Shown one piece after another: positions 47,402 to 60,000 of a DNA stretch of 64,000 bases (positions within the stretch are counted from its first letter, which is position 1; every line of letters starts with the position of its first letter). The notes below the pieces were generated by a model. The model searched no databases. It worked only from the letters and a program-made list of their open reading frames with translations, and was not told where the DNA came from. The position numbers were made by a program, and so were the translations under genes. This DNA comes from Antedon mediterranea (Eukaryota; Echinodermata; Crinoidea; Comatulida; Antedonidae), in assembly GCF_964355755.1 (NCBI RefSeq), contig NC_092670.1, forward strand, positions 22,133,201 through 22,197,200, written 5' to 3'.

Positions 47402-48095
47402 TTTACTACTGTAAATTCCATTTACTTCCTTCTATCACATAGAATTGTGAACATACTGTACGATAAGTATACTTTATATGCGTATATGCAACAACCACTA
47501 CACTAGAAATTAAAGTGAGCAGTTGATGGAACTGATCAAGAAAGTAGGTGGGTGGTGCTACTGTCAGCAAATGAAAATATAAAGCATAAATTATACAGAC
47601 GATAATGTTTATTAATATTATTACCTCAATATATAAATTACAAAAGCGATTTTTCCTCTGAATGTAATAAAGGAAACAGAAAGCTAACAATTAATCTTGG
47701 ATGGAAAAAAAAGATTTTAGTTTTCGCCCAAAGGTAACTATTTTTAAAACATATAAAATCATTTTCACAAAACAAAATATTACATAATGAACTTCTTAAT
47801 CACGTCTGGAAGAGAAGTTTAGTCAATAAAACTACTAGAACAATCAAAAGCTAATTGTATTACTGTATTATCAACATAATTATAAATTGACTGCCAATAT
47901 TAAAGTTACATTAATTTTAGCAAGACGGTAAATTGCTAATCATACACTTATGTACATATTATAAGTACAATGGAAAAAAAGTAGAATTATACTAATATCT
48001 TGATTCGTTTGTTCTGTATATTATTGGTCTTTGGCTATCTTTACTCTAAATCAGTCTGTTGTATATTATTGGTCTTTGGCTATCTTTACTCTAAA
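47402..48095. other. Spacer between Ig gene B and the polycystin last exon
   Basis: AT-rich, probably the 3' UTRs of the two convergent genes. At 48010-48098 a 45-bp unit (ttggtctttggctatcttta ctctaaatcagtctgttgtata type) is repeated in tandem and includes the polycystin stop codon region. No other gene is seen. Confidence 0.55.
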
Positions 48096-51000
48096 TCAGT
48101 CTGTTGTATATATTGGTCGCGGGCCAGACTTCACCGCATCTTCTCCTAGCTCTTCAACCTTTTCTTTGCGAATGAAGTCGTTTAGTTGATCAACCATCAA
48201 CACTAACTTCTGCTGCATCTCATCACATTCAATCTGGATTGGCTCGATTCCTGTTATTAGTAAACAAAAAGGAACGGTATAAATAATGACTCAACAAAGT
48301 GTCACTTTCATATGGAATGAATAGAGGTTAGCTGTGAATAGGAGTGTCCCAAAAGAAGGGCTTTACTGTATTTAATTCAAAATATTTCTCATTTTTTTGT
48401 TTGGTGTGAATGGATTGTAAATAAACAAATATATGGTTGTATAATGTGTTTTTTCTTTCTTTTGTGATTAATTGGTGCAATTCTACTGGTAAATTAGCTT
48501 CATAGTGTTTTTATACAGGTTCTGTTTTCATTGCCAGTGAAAAGTTTTAGTATTTCATTGAGCTCCATCAACTATAACTTTTACACACACACACCTCAAT
48601 TAAACAAAATTGCACATCAAGAGGAAAAAACTTTTGTGTTGATCCGAGGGTACAGGATGTGAACAGAGGCAGTGACTCCAGCCAAATTCAGAGAAATGTA
48701 AAGTACTTGACCTCATTTTCTAAGGGCAGCGGAAGATTTAATAATATCCATACCTTCAACATATTTATGTCGTCTCTTTGGCTTCAAGTTCCTTCTCTCA
48801 GCAAATCCCACAGTCTCCTTAAATCGTCGAACCATAAAGTCGATGATTTCTACATCATTTTTCATCTTTGCATTCTCTTCTTTGGTAACAGAGAATGCTT
48901 CATTGATGATGGTGATAAACATGTTCATAAGAACAAACACGATGGTCAGTGTGAAACTGAAGAAAAATATTGGTCCTAGGACTCTGTTCACACCAACCAT
49001 GTCATCAAAGTTGAAATTACCTACATGTACAAAAAAAAACCCAAATATTTATACACAATTACATCATCTTCCAGTAGTCTTTACAATACAAAACATAATG
49101 ACATAAATTATGTTATATTGTTACATAACCATCAACTGAAGTTCCTATGTAATTTGCTTTTTATAACAGTACTGTAATTTGGTAGTGACCAAATTATTAT
49201 CTTTGTACTATCAATTGTGTGGTACTCAGGTATTTGTAGGCCTTTTAAATTGCATCAAATTTAGCCCAGATTGCTTTTCTGATGCAAAACCCCATAAAAT
49301 AAGTGTGGTCGTCTAAAAAAAAAGTTACTATTTCTGAGGTAATGTGAGAATACTTACCAAGCAGAGTAGCAAACAAAGATTCTAATGTGGTGATCATCGT
49401 GTAGTAATCAATCATGTTGTTACCAAACAACATGAATCCGGCGCAAGCGTACGAAGCAAATATAACAGCAAACATCATGAAGAAGAGAAGCAGTTCCAAC
49501 CAACATGTCTGTATAGTTTGAGAGAGCAGCAGCATCCGTTTGTTGAAACGCAACAGCTTCATGAACTTGATTGTTGATATGAAGAGAATTAAGCCTATCA
49601 TCCAACAGAACATCTGCAAGAGAAGGAGAACAAAATCAGTCATGCATGTATGAGTACTAGTGCCACATAAACTAATTTGTAATGGTAGTAGAAACAGAAC
49701 CTATAGTTAGACAGCTAAGGATACAGACTAGAAATTACTGAATTTTCATGGTAAGAAACAGACCCTATAGTTAAGCTCTCTCTACACTATCAAACAAAAT
49801 GTGATGTGCCCATTATGGACACGATGATGTCATATCACTACTATATTTGGGCATATCACTACCATATTTTGGCACATCACACTTTTTTTGTCACATACAC
49901 TGTGATAGTGTAGACAGAGCTTTAGACAGTTAAGATTACAGTCTAGACATTGTTTGTCATGGCAGTAGAAACAGACCCTATAGTTCATTGTAGCCATTAC
50001 TCACCTGATCCCACTGGCCCACATATTGGAAATTCAAAAACTTTGTTGGATTCTCATTTTGCTCTGTCATAAGACTCTTGGCGACAAATGTGCGATACAT
50101 GTACATAACAAATGCTGTTATGGACAACACTAGAGTAATAAACTCTGCCAGGTTACTAAGGCTTTTGAAGTATTTTTTCTTCTGTTTTTTGATGTGTTTA
50201 AATTCTTTAAATGCAAACCAGAGGGTGAAGACACACAACCCGGCTTCAGCTGCGAGGACGATGTAGCTGTATGGCCCAAAGTATCGGTCCAATTTCAACG
50301 TCTGAAAATGAAAGTATGGTATGGCACCTGTGCAGAGAAAAACAATAAAAACTAGATTTAATTCGTCACTATGACGAATTATAGGTTATATGCATTGATT
50401 TAAATAAAGATAATTGATTTTTAAAAGATATTTTGATTGATTCTTTAATTATTTATATATAGATATATGATAGGACCTTGCTAACGCGAATACAATAGCC
50501 GGTATCACAATCCGATCAAAGATCCATATGCGTATAATGTCATAAACCACATTTGTTGTTACATAATAATAAAGACATAAGTTAATTTTTATCTAGATTT
50601 CATTATAAATCATGTGTATAATCTATACACTAAGAAATAAATTTGTACAAACAATACGGATAATAAAAAAAAAAAAATCTTATTTCGTTTCCCAAGGTGA
50701 GACTCGATCTCGGTACCTTGAATGCCATAGACACGAGCACAGACCAGCGCGCCATACACAACTGACTAAAAGTTGTAGAAAAATTCCTCCGTGTATTTAC
50801 TAGGCAGTAACCACTTTGGTGCAAATAGATTATTACATACCGCAATGAATTATAATTTTTTACTATGATGACATCTTTAAAAATGTAAAAAAATTATGCA
50901 CTGTCAAACTACATACTTTTAACTTTAATATATGAACTTCTTAAGGAAAAAAGTTAATGTTAAGTTTGTTATTTTGGCCTAAGAAAATGTCATAAATTGT

Positions 51001-54000
51001 TTGATTGTCAAAATTATTTAAAAAAAATTTAATATGCAATTAATGATGACTTAATCAACTTTTGTTCTCTTAATTTGATAATAAATCATACATATGATAC
51101 ATACACTTCAAGAAAATGAAATAAAAAATAGGTGTTCCCCTGCATTCTGACGATATATATTAATTTTAAAATTTAGCATATTTTCACCATTTTGTTAACT
51201 ATACGTGCGTAGCCAGTCACTTTTGACGTGCTCGTATAACGCAATTTCGAGTTGAAACCTGAATCAAATATGATGATATTATTAAAGAAAGATTGTAAAA
51301 CAGAAATCGGGCAAAAAGAGTGCGCATTAACGTTTAACGCGCAGTGCGCGTGCAAAAATCTGCCCACTCATGGCAATTTTTTAAACGCTTAAAATTGCCT
51401 GAAACGTACTCTAATTTCATCGAAAATAAATTTTGACAATTTTGAACATTTTAAGCGCGTGTACGCAAGCGTTATATGCGCTACGCACGTAATTGTAATG
51501 CCATATGATGAAATATGACCTGAAATTTATGAGTACCAAATTTTGTTTAAAAGTGATTCATGCTTGTGAAGATATGATTACAAACGTGATTTCGTTAAAT
51601 CGCGCGTAGACCGCGTAATGTTTGATTGCGCACCGTGAAAACATAACCACATCGATTCCTGGACATAAGAAATATACTCTGAAAAATTGACTTAGTTAGA
51701 TGAAACTGATATCAAGATAATTGACGGACAAATAGTGCTAAGGAAAGAATAAATAAATAAATAAATAAATAAAGATTTTGACAGAATCAAGAGGTTATAT
51801 GCATGATAATGCAAATAACCTAATAATGAGGTTAACCATCTAATGGACGGACACCAACCGGAAAGTGAATTTGTGATATCAACCAAACATGGGAGAACAG
51901 TACAGACCAAGCTTGCTATCTTTGACTGTGCTGAAATTGGTATAACAAAATGGATGCGTTATTTAAAAATTTATAGATATGACAGATATCCAATTTGTAA
52001 AAAAAAATTAGCTATCTTGCGGTTTATCATTATTTCCACATTCATTCAGTTAAGAATATTCTAGGATCCTGGTTTACTTAGTTTTAATATATAGATATCA
52101 ATGTGTATATGCTGGTAAAGAGCCAATATTCATCTTACATAATTGTTATAGGGTATTTACTGTACCACTACTGAGATGTTGGGGTTTGAAATGCTGGTCT
52201 TACCTCCTTGTGGTAAAAATTCAGCTATCATATAGGACACCGCATAGAAGTTAATGACAGGATTGTAAACAGTGAATTCAAAAAATACAGCACGAGTGTA
52301 CTGATCAACCCACTTGGTCGCACGCAGATAGTCGGCGATGGCCCATGCATCCTCAACTGTTTTACCAAGCTCAATTACATATCCACCTCCTCCATACACT
52401 GTTACTATACCCCAATACGGTAGTGAACCCAGATCAAACCAGGACTGGTGTCGCCATGCATCATTTAAGCCTTTGTATTCTGGTGGATCTGTAAAATTCA
52501 TGATATTATACTAGTACTGTTCAACTTTATATAACAAACCAAAATTAAATAAACTAATAATTAGATATAATACATTTTAGATATACAAGAATGAATATTT
52601 TAATGGTGGTGGTTAACATTACATAGCCTTCCAATCCCAAGGTCCGGGTTTCAATCCTGACCTACAGTAGTGCAAGGGTTGTAATTCACGACTCTTTCAA
52701 CTTCACTCCTAAGCCTCAAATAAGACTTAGTTTATAAGCATGATAAACTATAAAATATATCATCCTGTAATTGGCGAGTTTGTGAAAATAATGGATGAAA
52801 TAAATAAAATAAAAATGAAGAAGAAAGACCTACTGCAAATGACACTTGGGATGTAGTGTTTTTTTTTTTTTATTTGTTGTTAAATTTAGGAATAGGTATA
52901 AAATGCATGGATCCAGATAGTAGGAACTTTATAGTCAAATAAGAAGTCACTTGCTCGAATCTACTTACGAGTCTGATTGGCTAGAACCCATCGTTCGTGG
53001 AAGTAGCGGTCATCTTCGGTAAACGCACCATATGCGGGTCGGCAGCTATCAACAGATTCTTGCATAATCTCGGGAATTTCACACAAATCTGCAAATAAAT
53101 CATTAAAATTTGTATAATTTATTCAACTTCTCATTAGATGTACATTAGTGAAGGATGGGACCAACAGGTGGTAAACACTATTACCCCCTACTCGTATCAA
53201 AAGATGTACACTGGACCTACGGTTTATAGTCCTTATCTGAAAAAACTTGTTCTACAACCAAAATCATAAAGCGGGTGAGCTTTGAACCCTTGCCAATGTT
53301 ATGGCTGTGTAATTACAGTTTCACTGTCTTAACCGATTATTGCATATTTACTTTTATGGACTGAGGATATTTTCTAGTGACATATAGCCTGATAATATTG
53401 TAAGGTTTTTAGATTATATTAGTTGATTAAATTTGTCGACACCAACCTGGAATTACTCTCAATTGCCTTAAACGTGCAATACCGACAAGTGAGGAGGTAT
53501 GGTCCGCTAATAATGCTTGCTTCAGCCCGTCTTCATTTAGTTCTCCATTTAAATGATTTCCAGCAAAAAGACTTGGAATAAATACATTCTGAGTGTAGTT
53601 CCAGAAGTAGTCACGAGATGCAATCTATGAAAACAAACAAAATCCTATTTACAGCAAATGTTTTTCAAACATTACTATTATTCGTAGTAGCATATGGTTT
53701 TCTATTGAGATGAAATATATATATAGTGTTAAAGAGTCGCTATCCAATCGAGTTTGAATAATACCATGAAAGCCCCAGTGGTCTAATGGTTAGGACATCT
53801 GCATATCAAGCAGAAGGGGCCAGGTTTGAATCTCGGTTGGAAGGAATTTTTTCATTCTCATGTTTCAAATTAAATTTCAGTATATCTTCGGGCAGTTCTG
53901 TTCTGTGCCTGTGGTGTCCAAAAAATGTACCGAACTTAAGCATTCTTTACATTTTCATTCAATTAATTTTTTAAATACTCTAAAATCTTCCTGCCATGCG

Positions 54001-57000
54001 CACATACATCCCTGTCTGTCCCTAGCCTGTATTCATGCATTTAAAAACAAGAATAGTGTATTAAATGTAGGTTGTTAATATTGCTTGTTACTTACTGAAC
54101 TAAATGGCATTTTGCCATGATAAGATGCATGCACAAAGCTGTCTAACATTGTTTCACGGAAGGCAAATGCCGCTGGATCGGTGTTTCCAAATGATACCGT
54201 CATTAAAATGTAAAGGAAAAGCATGTAGATTGTTACTTCACGCAAGATCGAAGTCATCTCCATTTCTTTCATTCTAAAAAAAAAATTGGAATATGCAATT
54301 CTATTTCACTCAATTGACAGGGTGGAAATAGCAGGATTTCTTACATAATAGTGACATATATTATCATAGTGATATATTATCATAATGACATACTCTATTA
54401 TCATAGTGACGTATTATCATAGTGACATATTATCATAGTGACGTAATATCATAGTGACGTAATATCATAGTGACGTATTATCATAGTGACAAATTATCAT
54501 AGTGACATATTATTATAGTGACATACTCTATTATCATAGTGACGTATTACCACAGTGACATATTATCATAGTGACGTAATATCATAGTGACGTAATATCA
54601 TAGTGACGTATTATCATAGTGACATATTATCATAGTGACATATTATCATAGTGACAAACTACCATAGTGACATGGCTCTTATGGTTTTGGTGAGTGTAGT
54701 CTTATAGCAATTTAACCACCTTTTCATTGCCACAAACAAGTGCATATAGCCTGTCTATTACCTGTATTCACGCATTTCATTAATTTCATCTTCATCAGGT
54801 GGTAAGGATGTAGCTAATTCTGCAGCTCTTTGTTTTTCAAATTCTTCAAGTTTTGTTGGATCAGCAAGTTCTTCTTCCGTCAATCGTTCATGTAACCATT
54901 CCTCGTCTTTTTCAAGATGCGGAGAAGGACTGTTATCTTCCTTATCAGGCGTCTTGATGATGAGTGAGAATATAGTAGCTAGCAGCAGAACCTGGAAGAA
55001 ATGTTTAAAAAGACGTGAAGCTAGTTTGTGACAATATTCAAAATATGTGAAGCTAGTTTGTGACAATAATCACGATGTGAACCTACTTTGTGACAATAAT
55101 CAAGATGTGAACCTACTTTGTGACAATACTAAAGATGTGAAAACTAGTTTGTGACAATAATCAAGATGTGAAGCTAGATTGTGACAATAATCAAGATGTG
55201 AAGCTAGATTGTGACAATAATCAAGATGTGAAGCCAGATTGTGACAATAATCAAGATGTGACAATAATCAAGATGTGAAGCTAGTTTTTGACAATTATCA
55301 AGATGTGATGCTAGTTTTTAACAATAATCAAGATGTGATGCTAGTTTGTGACAATAACCAAGATGTGAAGTTAGTTTGTGACAATAATCAAGTTGTTATG
55401 CTAGATTGTGACAATAATCAAGATGTGAAGCTAGTTTGTGACAATAATCAAGATGTGATGCTAGATTGTGACAATAATCAAGATGTGAAGCTAGTTTGTG
55501 GCAATAATCAAGATGTGATGCTAGATTGTGACAATAATCAAGATGTGAAGCTAGTTTGTGACAATAATCAAGATGTGAAGCTAGTTTGTGGCAATAATCA
55601 AGATGTAAAGCTATATTGTGACAATAATCAAGATGTGAAGCTAGTTTGTGACAATAATCAAGATGTGAAGCCCGATTGTGACAATAATCAAGATGTGAAC
55701 CTACTTTGTGACAATAATCAAGATGTGAAGCTAGATTGTGACAATAATCAAGATGTGAAGCTAGTTTGTGACAATAATCAAGATGTGAAAACTACTTTGT
55801 GACAATAATCAAGAAGTGAAGCTAGATTGCGACAATAATCAAAATGTTCAGAAAATCTGTATTATATTTTAAACGTTACCTTAATTGGTTGAGAAACAAT
55901 AATATCTTGTGCAAGAGAAATTCCCACTGTTGTCAGCCACTCTGTTGCCTTTTCTTTTCCAAATCCGCCTGCAACCTCTATGGTCATCCAAAATGCTAAA
56001 CCAATTGTCATCCAAGCAAATATCCAACCGAAAATGGCACACCACCATGGCAATGGATTTGGATCCTTCTTCTTCTTTTTCTTTGTTTTCTTGTAGCCAA
56101 GAACAGGTTTCATCTCATTCACTTTGCTTTCTTTCGATTTTTCTGGTGATTCCATAACATCGATACCAGAGTTAGACACACATGAAGCACGGCTTGCACC
56201 GCCAGCTCTACTTTGAATTCTACTTCCTGCTTCCAGAAGATCTAACTGTTCCTTCAACTCATCAGACTCATTCAAGCTGTTCTTCTTTTTACATTGTTCT
56301 CCATGAATGAGAGACACCCTTGAACCCGCAAGATATTTGTTTTTATTTTTCCGAGGACGACAACAACCACAGCATCTGTTGTTTGGTCCCATAGGTTTTG
56401 ATAATCGGAACAGCTGCACAATAATCACGTTTGCTGGAACAACCATCAGACTACTGATCACTCCGACGACAATTTGACCTAAAGAAAGTTCTATTGGACC
56501 AACTTTCAAGCTGCCGCCACCAGCACCACCGGTGACATCCTGACCGTAGAAGAAGATGTTTGCCATCATAGTGCAGAAGAGCAGGGATAAGCAACAAGTT
56601 GCTCGCTCACATCGTGTAAAGGTACTCTTAGCCGGGCGCATAAAGACAGAAAACCAAAGATGAGCATCACTAAGGTTGCGACGGGTTCGGCTGTAGAAAA
56701 GGTGTCCAAAACTGGTGAGTTCACTCATTCCTGCAACTGGTACTATACGTTCAATCTAATAAAAATGAAACAATAGAAATTACTTTGGGAAATTTGGGCA
56801 ATAATCTATTTAAGATTCTTACAGGGGGTTCGTTTTTCCACAAAAAGGGCAAGATCGTCATGAGCTAGGTAAGTTAGGCTATTTAACCATACTTTCACTG
56901 TTGATATATAGTTTTTTTAAACCGTTGAACCCTGCTGGCTAAAAAAAATAGAAAAAATACTATAATTTGATAGTAATATGAAATACTATAATATTATTAT

Positions 57001-60000
57001 TTTACCTCAGGAAGCATGATTGACTAATAAATCTGGACTGTTCTAGGGGTATGCCAATATAAACTAGAATGTAAATTTCTAAATACCTGGCCATCATCTT
57101 CTTCAACTGCTAACCATTTATCCAACATGAAGTAGTACATCCTGTTTGTCTGTAGGTCCTTGATTGATGCACGACTCAGAAACCAAGATGGATACTTCCC
57201 TTTGTTGTCATGCCAGATTCGTAGATGGACCATAGTACCGAGAGTTTTAGGCACGGACATCAGAAATGAATCGATTCCACCACGTTCAAAAAGCTTACGT
57301 TTCTTGTCCTTAACAACGCGTATTCCAGTCTCGCCACCCTCACCTTGGATGATGAAGGAAACATGGGCAGATGTTGAAGAATTTTTGCGCACCCCAGTAA
57401 AGAAGGTGATTTCGTAGTTGTAGGTATGTCGGGGATCGTTATCAGACATAGGAGTTACACCAGCCTACAATTGTTAAAGTAATATGAAATAATAAATATA
57501 TGTCATTATATAGTAGACACTAGTTGTATAATATAGTTGGTATGGTTATCCATAGTTCTAGGATGAAATTTAAAACAATTTCTTTTTTTAAATGTATATT
57601 TATCTGTTTATCGTCTTTGGTTATCGTCCATAGTATAAAAATGCTGACACTGCAGCGTGTACAACTACTGATACAATGAATCACTTACCCTCGATTTATC
57701 TCTTTGATCTTCTTTGCGTGCCCAGATGATAACAACAGTATAGATGCAAATACAGCATGTCATAAAAACAAATACAACTGGATTTTCACCCAGTTTGGTG
57801 AATGCTGATTCACTGAGATCAATCGTGTTCATTGGGACAGAAAATCCACCACCGAATGATGTCAAATGGTACGTGTTACAGCGTGTACACTCGCGATCAC
57901 TAGTTGGCAGCACCTATTTCAAAAGAGACATTGTAGTTATTAAAAAGTTTCTTTTATGAAATCAAATACACCCTCCTGGTGTCTAAAATGAAAATGTTCA
58001 ATAACTACAAATTATAGTTAAGTTCCTCAAGAAGCCATTAATGGGAAAACCACTAAAATATTCACAATATTTATTAGTACTGTATAATGTAATTTAAATG
58101 CAGTGCCAAAAACTTTTATTTAAAATGTTGAGACACGGTTAAATTCAACAAAATTAGGTTCTTGTATGATTAAAATGTGCATTTGATTTTTTTAGAAAAC
58201 CTAAGTCTTTTACATTAAAAGTCTGGTGGAAATTATTTGGAATACCTGTGTCATGTAGGGCAAATAATATATGTACAATGAAAATCACAGAAGCCTTTTG
58301 ATTTTGCCTAAGGTACATGCTCAGTGAAAAAATCTAATACAGTTATACAAATAAAAATAAGGATATTGGACAATTTGGTTTTTGTAGTGTTTTCATTGTT
58401 GGGAGGTGAATATACCTATAATAAATCATAATAGATAAAATAATTACCTCCATTCCATCAAATTTGAAAATTTTTGCGTAAGTGTCATAGTACATACAAC
58501 TGGTTGTGTAAAATGAGATAGAATATCTTAGAGGAGAAAATGGATGCTCTTCTCCGTCCTCCTCTTCTCCTCCCCAAACATGACGTACTCCAATATTGAT
58601 TGTACTGCTTGATTCGTTTAGATAACTGGTAAAAAAGAAATTACATAACTAAATTAATTAAAATAACAAATTATGTCAAAAAAAAGAAAAACTACTCTGT
58701 GTCCTCAAAACATTCAACATTCATAGTATTTTCATATCAAATTTTAGTTAGCACATGTTTAACTAGAAAGGCACTCCGAGAGGGCATACCTCCGCCTACT
58801 GTAAAATTCTCCTACATAAGATTTCTCCGGTAAAAAAATATATATATGTGTGTGTGTGTCTTAATGCTGTTTGTGATTTACGCTAATTTCACTACAAGCA
58901 TGTGTATGCGAGTTGGGTGTAATGGTTATGTAACAAGCCTTTCAATTAACAATAGCTTCAGTTGACTAACAATAGAACAGCAACGCGAAAATCAAACGAG
59001 TGAATTTGAAAAGAAATAGGTTTTTTAAACTACTCGCATCAAAAAACGTGCACATTAAATCAAATTATATTTTAAAATTACAAATCACAAATTATAACTC
59101 TTGACTCTTGTACAAAAATGAAGTTTTTTGGACAAGTAGTTCTCGAGAAAATGCAATTTCAGTTTACTTGTTACTTTAAGACTGCTCGCCGGCTTTGGAA
59201 AATTGTTTCCTATCTTTTAACACTAGCCAGTCTGAAAATTATATCATTTTTGTTATTTGTGAAGTTATTAATAAACCAATTTTGTTGATTTTCAATAGGC
59301 ATGGTCTGAAAGTATATACCTATCTACACCCAAAAATTCAGAAAGATAACTTGAAAACTGTAGGCGTTATCGTGCTAACAAACAAACAAACATACAAACA
59401 AAGTAAATACTATACTTGGCAAAGTTCTTTTTTGCCAAGTAACAAACACACGCTACCGATTACATATACCTCCTTGGCAGAGGTAAATAACATAAAGTGT
59501 TTCTTTGACTTTAGATTTGGTTAATTTTGTATCACATGCCGTTGGTTATTCAACAACTAATGAATCATTGTTATTTGATTGGAATATTGTGAAACACATG
59601 ATGATATTTAATAAATACTCTATTGAACCCATATGAGATCAAGAGAGATTTGTTTATATGCAAGTGAAAATTTGTTTATTCTTCTTCAATTAATGATTCT
59701 ATATACTATCACTATGACGTGAACAAATAATCAGTGTCAATATATTTCACCTTGGTTCCCACTAGGATGCAATGCAATGACAAAATGCACTGGAAGCAAA
59801 TTGACCAATCATGACACGATGGATCAAACCAACTGTTGCTTGTGATTGGTCAACTTGAATTGCGCTTACATCCTTGCTTTGCATCCAAGTGGGAACCAAG
59901 CTGAAAGTTACCTTTCAAGATCTTTATTGGAGAAAAAACATCTTGTCTCTCCATCTATTAGTTCTGCATATCTTGTTCCGTTCCATGGACGGTCATAGTA

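Noticed and set aside
48659-49106. + strand frames over the polycystin C-terminal exon
   Set aside because: Shadows of the - strand channel exon 48754-49020, which has the conserved last helix.
53771-53842. Functional tRNA gene (anticodon ATC)
   Set aside because: A and B boxes and an anticodon arm are visible, but the acceptor stem does not pair and the T stem is imperfect; a SINE or pseudo-tRNA is more likely.
55275-55802. 175-codon + strand frame of DVKLVCDNNQ repeats
   Set aside because: It is the 30-bp intron repeat read in a stop-free frame, antisense to the polycystin gene.
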